A stretch of 64,000 nt of DNA from Yamagishiella unicocca (Eukaryota > Chlorophyta > Chlorophyceae > Chlamydomonadales > Volvocaceae): positions 62,001 to 126,000 of the forward strand of contig BDSL01000100.1 of NCBI GenBank assembly GCA_003116995.1, read 5' to 3'. The translations under genes were made by a program, and so were the position numbers. Shown here piece by piece: positions 10,601 to 20,869 of this stretch. Each line of letters starts with the position of its first letter. Positions within the stretch are counted from its first letter, which is position 1. The notes beneath the pieces are model-generated. The model searched no databases. It was not told where the DNA came from and was given only the letters and a program-made list of their open reading frames with translations.

Positions 10601-13576
10601 AAGTAATAAGTGGGGCCGCCGGATTCGGGTCGGCGCACTTACGCGCACTGGGCTTACCTAGCAATAATCGCTAGGGGGTTACGTATCTACGTATATTATT
10701 ATTAATGACATGTTGTACGTACCTACGTATGTTAAGACGCATTATACATACCTACGTGTGATATGTGTTACAGTAGTAGTGTGTCCACCACTGATGAAAA
10801 AGTCCGGGCGAGCCCAGGACAATACTAATTGAACCAAGAGGGGGGCCCAAATGTACATATACCTCACCGTAGGTTACAGAGTTACCTTACTTCGTACGTG
10901 TCGTCACATATTTGCGTGCGTGCTGAAGACGCACATGAACGACCTTGTAATGCACGCAGGCCCGGTTGCCGCCTTGACCTTCAACCTCGGATACTTTTCC
11001 AACGACGACCCCACCCGCCGCATCACCAACCTCACCGGCGTGTCGTTCAACCGCTTCAACCCCATCACTCAGAAGATTGCCATGGGTGGGTGGGTGCGTG
11101 GGTAGGGTATTTTAGGTTGCGTTGGTAGCTAGGCTATCTAATTATTGCTACCGTTGTATCCTATCTACCTTGGCGTCTTACGGAAACGTCAGGGAATGAC
11201 GTTTACTTACAAGTCAGGAAAACACGCAGTAATACAGAGCAACAGCTGCTGGGCGGGTGCATACATGGCATGCATGGGTGGCGTGGTGTGTTGTGTTGTA
11301 TCGATATCCGAAAACTACGTGAATTGCCGTTCACTTGCAAGCCGTTTTAGTTACGGCGTAGTGCAAATTGATTGGTATCGATCGAGACCTGGCTCAATCC
11401 CCGTCCTCTGCACGCAAGATCTCCGTGATAGATATCTGGCCGCTCAGCCCTGTGGCGCCTTACTTCCGGCAATATTGAGGCTGCTGCTGCGGTAACGTGG
11501 TATGACCAGTGGGTCGAGTCCCACTCTCTGCACCGGTTCGACTATGTTTCGGCGGTGAGATATGGTACGGGGGCGCCTCCATGCGGAGGAGGGATAATTT
11601 TCTTGTGTTGTTGTATCCTGCGTGGAAACTACACGAATTGCCCATCACTCGCAAGCCGCTTTAGTTATGGCGTAGTATACCATGGTGCGTGGGGTGCGTA
11701 CGTAGGCGGGATTGCAGCATGTATGCGTGTTCCATGCAAACCACAGCAGCGAAGGTAGGAGGTGTTGCGCCAATAACGCTTTAAGGGGAGCTCACATCGG
11801 CGGCGTTATTCATCTTCCAACGTTTCTAATAGGCACTCTCGCTCTAAGGGACATAACTAAGCGCACTACATATAGTGCGCTTATTTTAGCTCTCCCCTCC
11901 TACATAGGAGGGGAGAGGTGAAGGATGCGTGCTGCGCAATTCCATCACGCTCAACATCGATCACGCTGCCCCCATCCATCGATAAAGCCTCGCTCATCAC
12001 CGTCCAGCAGTCTTCGTTCGCCAGCACCAACAGCCTCCTTGGTCCTTGCATAAATGCGTTGTGCGGTGCGTGAGCGATTGCCGTACGTGGCGCCCGCCAC
12101 CGCCTGCCCGCCCGTCACATTATCACTTTCTTAACCCCTGCTGCCGATGCTTACCAACCAGGTGATTGGAGCTTCTTGCGCTTTCCCCAGTTCCAATTGG
12201 AGCTAAATAAACCGGGACCACGTGTCCCTGACACCGTATCCGCCACCATCGTCACTTCTGTCTGCGCGATTGATGCTCAGGTACGTAGGGTCCATGCTCT
12301 GATAAGTGATTGTCGATGTGCATTGTGCGTACCTACCGTGCGCACACAATTATGTACTCCAAGCAAGCAAGAGCCCAGAGCGAGGTAAGACAAGACACAA
12401 GACGCGCCAAAGACCACAGTAGCTCTTCAAACTTTTCTGACCTCTCCATGACCTGAAAGCGGAGGTACTAATTCTACATCATTGTTCTTGAATCATATGT
12501 TTAGTGGCGTACGATAGACGCACCTAGAACATTACCGTCATCCCATGCCTCATAATCAATTGCCAACATCATTGTTTCCAGGTTTGCAAGCCTATTGGCT
12601 ACCCCGGGTACGACAACGTTACGGCCTGCACGGCTTTCGTGTCGTCAATCCCTCGAGTGGCTGAGTATGGGCTACAGGTCGGTTGACGACTAATGATATT
12701 AATTTGCTTTGATATGGCTTCGTGAGGGCGGGGCTTGGCATCATGTATGGCTTCAAGCGAGGGACGGGTGGGCGATACTACGGGGTCGCTTGTTGCCGCT
12801 GGTGGGAGGACAGCCAACGGGTGGGTTTTCGTTTTGTATGCATGGCGTATATGGCCTGCATGGCTTATATGGCTTACATGGCTTACTTGGATTGGCGTAC
12901 ACGCATGTAGGCACGCCGAGATTATTGACGGTGTCAAGGAACGCGCACACAGCCGCCTGTCAAGGCCTAGCATACAAATGCACTTCCTCATTTCATCCTC
13001 GTACATTATTGCAATAATGACGTGGTCGTCCCAGTGTACGGGTGCAGAGCCCTTCGTTCCGAACCTCTATGCCGTGTCATCACCCACCCACCCTTACGGT
13101 TATCCTCGCTCGCTCACCCTGCAGGGCAACAACCAGTTATGCCGCTTCCTCCACACGGCGTACGCCACTGTTGACCCCAAGCTTCATTGCCCGCACATCA
13201 GTCGTTCCGGTGGCGGCGTGTGCGTGGAACAGGTGCGTGCAGCGTTATAACGCGCGAGAGATTGGTGTGTGAAGCGTTAAAACGAGCGAGAGATTGGTGT
13301 GTGAAGCGTTATAACGAGCGAGAGATAAAGGGGGCCCATCGACCTGCCGACCCCTGCTGCCTGCCTGCCTGCTGCGGCATGGGCAGGAACCATGCCATAT
13401 GCAGTTTGCAATGCTGTGTGGCGAATCAACGCCATGGCTGATCTTCACTACATGCCTCATCATTACCGAAGTGACTGATATGGCCCCGCCCACTCGGCCC
13501 TCCCTCCGCCCAGGTCTACACGGACTATTACGGTGTGTTTCCAACTAACGCTTTCATTCCCACTCCTATCGCCTGA
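7677..13576 (+). CDS. Secreted cysteine-rich protein with NTF2/SnoaL-like core (8 exons, 295 aa)
   Basis: Exons: 7677-7872, 8041-8103, 8606-8722, 10960-11085, 12162-12280, 12582-12677, 13125-13232, 13514-13576 (TGA). All seven junctions are GT-AG and keep frame; total 888 nt. The protein starts MTDCRFLGPLLLMALLAPVA, a signal peptide. A Cys-rich segment follows (PSCKLPCNSAKCLYQCE). Then comes LYLEDDVFVRVDPLGGVYKG and AEVADYVATFLHPLGLG, which has the shape of an NTF2/SnoaL-like cone fold, and an N-glycosylation-type NLTG. The C-terminus is again Cys-rich: CKPIGYPGYDNVTAC, CRFLHTAY, HCPHISRSGGGVC, VYTDYYGVF. I infer an extracellular or cell-wall protein; the fold is inferred from pattern only and no enzyme activity is suggested. 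An upstream TTG at 7659 is in frame, but the ATG at 7677 directly precedes the hydrophobic core. Intron 3 (2.2 kb) holds a LINE fragment. Confidence 0.8.
9331..10255 (+). mobile_element. 3' end of a decayed LINE retrotransposon in intron 3
   Basis: One frame is open from 9331 to 9852 apart from a single TAG at 9556. Around that stop it reads YVQAVAYLGPL, then DPLVWDVVCLAAVAALGLG, then FWARLSAFAELGLAPRGW and DHPFLAASPAGEVVF. The same layout (PLAVHPCVGDVVVFVLVIAM, ELGRR) occurs in the fragment at 61707-62404 minus, supporting a shared family: the C-terminal part of a LINE polyprotein after the zinc-binding domain. A G/T-rich tail of about 400 bp follows, consistent with a LINE 3' UTR. It has the same orientation as the host gene and is 5'-truncated, as usual for LINEs. 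No target-site duplication was identified. Confidence 0.5.
11290..11690 (+). repeat. Two diverged direct copies within intron 4
   Basis: About 80 bp around 11290-11370 (TGTTGTATCG...AACTACGTGAATTGCC...CAAGCCGTTTTAGTTA) recur at about 11605-11690 as a diverged copy (GAATTGCC..TCACTCGCAAGCCG). Spacing is about 310 bp. It looks like an old tandem duplication inside the intron. Confidence 0.6.
11860..11917. repeat. Two adjacent perfect hairpins in intron 4
   Basis: AAGCGCACTA, then CATA, then TAGTGCGCTT forms a 10-bp perfect stem (about 11859-11882). After a short spacer, CTCTCCCCTCCTA, then CA, then TAGGAGGGGAGAG forms a 13-bp perfect stem with a two-base loop (about 11890-11917). Short palindromic pairs like this can be the remains of a MITE or foldback element. 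No coding potential. Confidence 0.7.
13240..13327 (+). repeat. Tandem repeat, about 33 bp x 2.7, in intron 7
   Basis: The unit GCGTTATAACGAGCGAGAGA followed by TTGGTGTGTGAA occurs almost three times just after the exon 7 donor. The copies differ at single positions (GCGC/GAGC, TATA/TAAA). Confidence 0.75.
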
Positions 13577-13874
13577 CGAGTTATCGGCCAGAAATAACTA
13601 ACGATAGCAGGCAGGAGCGAGGTGATTATTACGTGCATAGCTTACGGCACACACACATAGTCTCCTTCGCGGCTCAGCTCAGCATATTTAAAACACAAGC
13701 AAACTCGGTTCCTTCCTATTTGGGTGCGCTTGATATTACACGCGCGCCGGCGTAACACTGCTGCTGATCATAATAGATGGTTTATGACTGATCAGGACGG
13801 CAATTATGCCGTATGTCTGGTTTTATGACCCAACTGTCACATTATAACGATTTAGAAGCGGCCGTTTCCCCGAG

Positions 13875-13879
13875 TGTAA
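13875..13879 (+). terminator. Candidate poly(A) signal of the secreted-protein gene
   Basis: TGTAA lies 299 bp after the stop codon at 13576. Further TGTAA words occur near 13929 and 14031, so the exact site is uncertain. Confidence 0.35.
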
Positions 13880-14100
13880 CTACGTAGGGCACGCAGTACA
13901 ACTCCGCAGGGTAAGCAAGAGCAGCCTTGTGTAAGCGCATGAGGGTGCGTCCTGGCACGTGCTTAGCATGGGGACCGCGATTAGAAGCGTCGTTTTAAAC
14001 TATATCTATATCTACCTAGCAAATAATCTTGTAACGGCGATTGATAGGTGCCAGATACCCGCACGACCACACACATCCGCTGTTCCTTGCACCGATCCTG

Positions 14101-14193
14101 GCGCGTGACAGTCAGATGGAGATGCTTCTTATGCAGTGCACCGACCCTACCTTGCGCGTGACAGTCAGATGGAGATGCTTCTCATGCAGTGCA
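14101..14193 (+). repeat. 40-bp direct repeat, 53-bp spacing
   Basis: GCGCGTGACAGTCAGATGGA followed by GATGCTTCT and ATGCAGTGCA occurs at 14101-14140 and again at 14154-14193 with a single T/C difference. It is intergenic. Apart from this, I see nothing assignable between 13880 and 15295: several short open frames start there, but none shows splice-consistent or family-like content. Confidence 0.8.
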
Positions 14194-15295
14194 GTGGGCT
14201 GAAGTAAGATAGCACGTGCATGCGTAGGAGACGTAAAGTTGAAGGGCTGCGTGGGAAGTCCCGGGTGAGTCAGGATAGTTAGTAGTACTTCTTACAGTAG
14301 TGTACTGGAAATCCCGAAAACAGACACTGGGAAGCCCTGGTGATAGCTCAGATCTTGGCTTTCGGACGTCACCGAAATCTGCTGCAGCCACAGACCACCC
14401 CCCTACCTAATCCAACCCGCCCCGACCAGCACTCCACGGTCGCCAAACCCCAGCCATGTATGGCCTCGGTTCGCTCGCTCACTTGCCGGCGAACACAGCA
14501 GGCCCACTCGGTGACGTCACCGCGCCACCCCCCTACCTACAAGTACTGCGCGCTTGGTCATCCCTGGAGCCGCAGATGATCTCCTGTCTCACCGCATCCT
14601 CGTACATGACCTCGATAGTCGAACACACTCGCTCAGCTACTCCCTACTACGTGATAGGTTATCCCACTGAGCAGGCTGTTTGCGTACATACCCTGCGCCC
14701 CTTCCCCCGAAACGTCTGTTCTAAACCGTTTTTTTCTCCGCATCTACGGGTCTTCCCCGAAACCCCCGCAACTTGCTTTGCTGCGTGCATCTAGGACCCC
14801 CACCTGCCAGAGCGCACGTTGGATTCACGGCTACGCGTACATCATGAAGGTAAACTGTACAGAGCACGGCAGCAAACGGAAAAAATACAACGCAGAAGTG
14901 AAGAAAACCTGAAAACGCTTTGTCCTTCGCTGACACTCAGTATGGACCGTGAGCCCCGCCACCCAAGTACGACGACCACCGCCATCAGCGCCACACGCAC
15001 TGGCGGCGGCAGCTTGTGAGTCCGTCCAGCGAAAAGTACAAGCAAGAGAGAAGAGAGCATCGATAGCGCCGGACGATCGCTACATCCATCACAATTCCCC
15101 TCATGTCTGCGTCCACGGAACTCTTCTCAACAACGAGAGCACGACTGGCGGTGCGGCTCCGGGTCGGTGCACCTCCGGCTGCCACCATCTATCCCCCAAT
15201 GAAGCCATCATGATTTGATGTGCCGCTGGTCCTCTTCCGAACCTGCCGGATCATCCCCCTACACGGCCCTCCGGGCCAGCTGTATGTCAATGTTC

Positions 15296-15300
15296 TTACA
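15296..15300 (-). terminator. Candidate poly(A) signal of the patatin-like gene
   Basis: TTACA on the plus strand (TGTAA on the minus strand) lies 138 bp downstream of the stop codon at 15438. Confidence 0.4.
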
Positions 15301-15437
15301 CAAAGGTTGCATGGGCGCCCACCACGCCGCGCCCGCAGCGCCCGGTTGCGATGGCGGCCGCCGCGCCCGGTTGCGATGGCGGCCGCAGACCGCCCCTGCT
15401 GCCACGGACGTGTCAGGTGGCGGCGTGCACGTGGCCC

Positions 15438-17940
15438 TCACCGCAGGGCCCCCAGGCGCCGCAGCAGCGGCCCGCTGCCGTACACCTCGCCGTGTCGCAT
15501 CATGTCCCTCGCCGCGGCGAGGTCATCCGGCCGCCACCGCCGGTAGCGCCGCCACTCCGCCGCCAGCGCGTCATCGTCCGCGGGCTGGACCAGCAGCACC
15601 GCCGCCTCAGCCGCCGCCGCCGCCGCCGCAGTGGGGGCAGCAATAGCAGGTGGCGGGACGCCGGTGAGGCCGCAGCCGCTCCGTTCAGTCCAGGCGTCGC
15701 CGCGCGCCTCATCGCGCTGAGCGGCGGCCACGGCCACCAGGCCGCGTGAGGCGGCTGGTGCGGACGGCAACGCCGCCAGCCCTCCGCTGCCGCTGCGGCT
15801 CATCGTGCCACCTCGGTTGCGAGGTGGGAACGATGCGGAGGGTGCCGGTGGTGGTTGGGACGAGCGGTCAGCGCCGCCACTGCTGCCGCTACTGCAGCTG
15901 CTGCTGCCAGCGCTGGGGCCCCCATCCGAGGCGGCGACGGGGGCGAAGAGCCGCTGCACGTCCGCCGCGATGAAGTCCAGAAGCGCCGTGGGGGAGCACT
16001 GCGACACCAGCGGCGGCGGCGGCTGCAGCGACGACGACGCCGTCAGGGATCCGGACCCCACACGGCCCGGCCCTGATGCCGCCGCAGCTGCAGCTGCTGC
16101 TCCTTGCGCGGAGGAAGAGGAGAAGGGCGACCAGGAGGCGAGGCCGACAGAGGTCCCGGCGGGCCGCAGTGCTGCTGTCGCCGCTGCTGCTGCTGCCGCC
16201 GCCGCCCCCGGCTGCGAGTGTGGCGTGGTGCCGCCAGCCAGCCTGTACGGCTCCTCGCAGCGATGCCACCACCACCAGAAGCCGCCGTCGATCATGGCCC
16301 GCTGGCGGCAGAGCGCGTACCTGAGAGGCCGAGGCATAAGGGGGGTGTACAAGAAACGTTTTACGCAATGGGGCAGGATAAGGGGGGGGGGAGTTAAAGG
16401 GGGGGGGGCAGGAGTGGGGGCTGGTGGGCTGGTGGGCGGGGGCATCGCTTAGCAGACTACTAGCGGATGGGGCATATTGAGCTCCACCTATTTTCATTAA
16501 CCTTCCGCCTGGTCGATATACCTGTCGCGCCCCAATGGTGCCCAGCGCCCCCCCCCCCGTAGCATGGGGCTCTGCGACCACTACATTTCCCCAGTCGCGT
16601 TGCCGGTTCTTTCATTAACCCCCGTAGCATGCGCGCGCGTCCAGGTGTCCGAAGGCGCGTCCAGATGTCCGAAGGCTATGCACCCACTACAATTCCCATG
16701 TCGAGTCAACGGTTTTCTTAATGTAAACCGCTCCCCCCCCCCCGTGGCCCACCAGTTTCCGTCCAGCAGCAGCGGCAGGTGTGCTGACGCCATCACCACA
16801 TCCAACACATCCTGCTTGGAAGCGAAGCTGGTGATGTGGGTGGTGGTCAGCAGCGGCAGCTGGGTGACCAGCACGGTCGAGCGGCGGGACAGCAGCGCGC
16901 CTGTGGGTTGGGGTCGGGTCGGGGGGGCGTTAAGGGACCCAATGTGTACGACACCACCACTGGCGCAACGAGGGATGGGAAAGGAAGGGGTCGCGGGTCC
17001 AGGGAGGGGCTCCGCAAGGGACAGGAAAGAAGTTACTGGAATGTGTACCTACTAAGCAGGGGGTCATTCCAGCCCTGGGCAAACCCCTGTGCTTGGCAGT
17101 GGGGGCACAACGACACCGCAATGCCTCGCATGGCCCCAACGGCCCCGGTGCTCACCCGCGTCGCTGGGGAGGCAGTTGTCCAGCCACGTGCGCGTGACGT
17201 CGCCTGGTGGCGGCGCAGGGCGGACGGGATGGGGGAGGTGGTTAATTTGCGTGGATACCGTTGGATACGGTCCGATACGGTTGGGTACGGTTGCATACCC
17301 CCGGGGCATGGACAGTTTCCAAGCTGGGTTGGCTGACGATGAAAAACGGGCAACGGATGGCCAAGGTGCCCAGAGGCAGGGCGTCGTGTATTATAGGTGT
17401 CGTACAGGGACGGACCAGCGAAGCGATCGGGCGTGAGCAAGGCGGGGGCCGGGTCCTGGGCCGACGTGACAGGGGTGGGTGGGAGGGGAGGCCACATTAC
17501 CCGCAGCCCTGCGAGCCCGTCGGCCAGCTGCTCACCAAGAACGCCGACTAGGCCCATACGTCGATGTCGGATGCTGTCGCGTGCCAGCAGCCGCTCCACC
17601 TCCTCAGCCGCATGCTCTGGGCGCACACCGCATGCGGCCATCGCGGTGACGAGTGCCCCGCTGGAGCTGCCCAGCATGGGAACCGTGGAAACATCAACGT
17701 GTTTGCCAAGCCCCTTCAGAACGCCTGCAAATGCCAGCGTAAAAAAGAGACACGGGTCGGTCCTTCGAGTCATGGCCATGTCCCTTTCGGAGCAGACCTC
17801 GGTGAATCCGCACCTAGCTGCCAGAACACCATCACGCCGCATCCTGGCCAGGATATGCTGAAATTTGACTCGGTCGCCGCGGTCTCCAGCACTGGCCGAG
17901 CTTGACTTGTGAGGGCTTGGCGGACGCCGGCCGCGGCCAT
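15438..17940 (-). CDS. Patatin-like phospholipase/acyl hydrolase (5 exons, 464 aa)
   Basis: Exons on the minus strand: 17940-17814, 17724-17536, 17203-17156, 16900-16753, 16320-15438 (TGA). Phases 1, 1, 1 and 2 all match across GT-AG junctions; total 1,395 nt. Patatin features appear in order: an oxyanion-type loop SWPGCGVMVFWQLGVL (about residues 30-45); the nucleophile elbow GSSSG (61-65, Ser63); WLDNCLPSDA; VTQLPLLTTTHITSFASKQD; ASAHLPLLLDGNW; and the DGG motif with the catalytic Asp (MIDGGFWWWW, Asp182). Ser63 and Asp182 form the patatin dyad, which hydrolyses ester bonds of acyl lipids. The short N-terminus (MAAAGVRQALTSQA) could be a weak organelle signal. The last exon encodes a C-terminal extension of about 270 residues rich in Ala, Ser, Gly and Pro, ending YRRWRPDDLAAARDMM. 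A GTGAGG donor overlaps the stop, so one more exon is possible. Confidence 0.85.
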
Positions 17941-18923
17941 TGCGACGCTCAGAATAAGTGATGCGTGGAATCACGAAGCGTGGATTGATTCCTTATCTGC
18001 TACAGAGGCACGGTTTAAAATAGAGCTGCCTAAGCCTGGAATGCGCAGGCAGGTGCCCTAAGGAAACAGTGCCGACCGGCTGAGCACACCTCATCCTCAA
18101 ATATGGATCAGCCAGGAAAAGGAAATACGGACGCATCCAAGTATCTTATCGATGCTCGAATCCGCTCGCTGATACCTCAGCAACGATACCGCCCAACAGA
18201 AGCAATCCCGCGGGCATGCAAGTTCAAACTGCCGCTACCAAATATTAATCATTGTTCGTAGAAATACATATTCCATATGCGCGCGTGCGCGGCCTCCCCC
18301 GTTTGTTTTGTCGCGACCCTTCAACTACCGCATAGCAGCGGTCCCTGAGTTGTAAGTTTAGCGCCCGGAAGCCAGACTACTGCTCCAGCTTTGCACGTAT
18401 CCGTTTCCCCTTGTGTAATACCTGCCACTTAGGCTACACCACTCTTGCGCGATAGAGCGCGGCCCAAAGTATTGCGCAGGATGGTGACCGCCAAAGAGAA
18501 TAGAGAATAGACACTCCGCTGACGCACGGACAATCCTCCGCGCCACAAATTCCCACCAACGATTCCCTATCTACTCCCCCCGCCTACTACTCGACGCTTT
18601 CAAGTAACACACCACAGCGGCGCCACTCAAGGCATTGCGGCCGCGAGCCCCTGACCCTTACTCCTGCGCCAGGCCCCAATCCCCTTGCCCCGCTAGCCGC
18701 ATGTCAGCGGCCAGCTGGGGCCACGTCTACTTTCGGTCCGTCCGGGTTAGCTGATCAAACCCTTTAAGAGGCACAGCAGCCCCTCGGCAGGTGCCCCCCG
18801 TCCCGCTGCCGTCAGGTGGCCCCCGTCCCGCTCCGGCAGGGGCTGTTCCACCTCGTGGGCCGTGGTGTCGGTCCGTGTCGCGCCGTGCCCCCCCCCCCGC
18901 TAACGGGTGCCCCCCTCCCCCCG
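17941..18923. other. No gene seen (possible promoter region of the patatin-like gene)
   Basis: The stretch is less GC-rich than the flanking exons and holds no exon that I can support. It includes the 5' side of the patatin-like gene and the 3' side of the next minus-strand gene. I could not pick a TATA box or initiator with confidence. Confidence 0.4.
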
Positions 18924-20027
18924 CTAGCGGGTGCCGCCGCGCGACGCCGTCTGCCTCAGCGACGACATCTCCCCCTCCAGCCGATTGCGCCACTCCTGCT
19001 CCGCCCGTACCTCCAGCTCGAGCTCGTTGATGCGGGCCTGGCAGTACGGGACCGAGGGCAGGACAGGGTTGGACGGCGCGGGAGGGGTTGAGAGGCGGGG
19101 AGATGCAGCAGGCAGGAGGGCGGACATGGGGCCCAGGCATGGGATGTGCGTGATGGGGTTCCAATCCTGGGGTCAGATCATTGGACCGATTGAATGCGGT
19201 GCGGGCTCGGTGCGGTGCGAGCTCGGTGCGGTGCGAGCTCGGTGCGGTGCGAGCTCGGTGCGGTGCGAGCTCGGTGGGGGCAGGCAGGAGGGGTGCGGGC
19301 TCGGTGGTAACGACATAGGGGAGTTGGGGAGAGGAAGGCAGGCGGCGGACAGACGAGGGAGCCCCAAGGCAGGGGTGAGCGACTGGTTAGGGCAGCAGGG
19401 GTAAGACTGAGTGCGCTGAGGGGTGCAGGGCAGATAGGTCCAGGGGCGCCGCGGGGTGCAGGCACAGGAAAGCGGGTTGAGAGGCGTGGGGGTCTGAGGG
19501 GTGCAGGCAGCTGAAACAGCACGAGAAGCGTCAATGATGGGATGCACGCCGACATCGTGGGGCTGTAAGGGTTGGCAGGACCCCCTCCCAGCCTTCGACG
19601 CCTTCGACGCTCACAAGCCGCGGCCAAGTCACTCCGACCCCTTCACAGCACCCAGTCCCCTGCCCAGCCGTTCACGGATCTCCTTATAACCTTAGGTACG
19701 CAACGACCTGACTGACCTCAAATCGGTGCCGGGCGGACGGGTCTCGCTTTGGGGGCACGCATCGCCCTGTCGCCTCTGCCGAGGCCATCTGACCCGGCGG
19801 CTTCCCTTTGTTAGCTGAATCTATCCGCTGCGTAGCTTTTACGACCATATTCTCCAGGACGGCCTCTTGTCCCCAGGATGCCGGAAAAATGCGCGTTGCT
19901 GTGCCGTTGTTCTCAACCACTCGCCGCTCATCAGCCTCGGTCATAGGCCGAGCAATCTTCCCTTTCGCCTGTGCGAACGTGATGGCGGCCCCGCGCCCTC
20001 GTTTGTCAGCGACGTAGTGGAGAAGCC
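18924..20027 (-). CDS. Hypothetical protein with C-terminal coiled coil (tentative exons)
   Basis: The better-supported part is a terminal exon at about 19037-18924: acceptor TACTGCCAG, then RINELELEVRAEQEWRNR, LEGEMSSLRQ, and TAG. The heptad pattern and charge indicate a coiled coil. About 700 bp upstream, a minus-strand open segment (about 20027-19708) reads GRGAAITFAQAKGKIARPM, TEADERRVVENNGTATRIF, SWGQEAVLENMVVKATQRID and RHRFEVSQ, ending at a CAG|GTCGTT donor. Both junctions are phase 0, so the two could join. I do not recognise the family, and the start of the gene was not found. The intervening intron contains a 16-bp minisatellite. Confidence 0.4.
19200..19275 (+). repeat. 16-bp minisatellite
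   Basis: The unit GGTGCGGTGCGAGCTC is repeated about 4.5 times between two intronic segments of the tentative coiled-coil gene. Confidence 0.8.
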
Positions 20028-20869
20028 TACAAGTCCCGCAATGAAGTCTCCAACACCCCCACCTGAAGCGAGGCAATGAGCTCCTTTTGGTAGCTCTCCG
20101 CTAGATGCGCTTTGTACATTGTCTTTGTTGCGGGCCGCTGTTGAACGAATCGAAGGCGCGTCGACTTTAGAAGATCCTGCTGCTAGTGCTCTTATTGCCG
20201 GCGTTAATATTAATTCCGTGGAGATGCGATTCGATAAAACGGCTTGCAGGCTATGGAAAACGACGAAAAAGCGATGGGGAAGTAGAGGTTACACTCTGGG
20301 TGTTACAGAGACTATACCATGTAGCAGTTAACACGCCGTATGACGAGATCAAAAGGACTGTGTTTTGGAAGGGGAGACTGCTCTGGCGCAGGCCGCGCAC
20401 CGCATGTTATACGTATGCGAGGTAAGTACGGCGGTTTCGTGGCTGTTTTACTTGACCAGGAAACTCGAAGTAGCCCAGGGCCATGGTTCTATACATCATC
20501 GCCTGGTTCACTGGCCTGCCTTTTCCTCCAGCCGGCCTAAACGTGTCCAAGTGTCCATAGCATGACTTCCAGTGGACACTGCGCTCTCGCCTGTTTGACG
20601 TCCAGCAGCTACCGACCTCACCGCCACTAGGCCCGATCAGATAGCGCGTACCATCCTACCGGCCTCGCTCGGCAGCTGTTGCGCTGCCGCTGCTGATTTC
20701 GCGCTCGCCTCAGCGCTTACGGCGTAGATCAACGTGGCAACCTCGCCCATTACAGCATCCTGGCAACCAGAGCGTCCTCTGAACTGCGGCTCCGCGCGTC
20801 CCTGTCGGGCTGGCTTTGGCCCCGCGCTGCACGTCCCACCTCCTTAGCCCTACCTCAGCCGTCCCAGCC

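Noticed and set aside
12840..12895. ATGGCTTA/ATGGCGTA-type simple repeat read as a coding repeat
   Set aside because: It lies inside intron 6 of the secreted-protein gene and is a short degenerate microsatellite.
17501..17535. Longer version of patatin exon 2 ending at CTGCGG|GTAATG
   Set aside because: It would end in phase 0 and shift the next exon out of the WLDNCLPSDA frame; the GTGAGC donor at 17535 gives matching phases.
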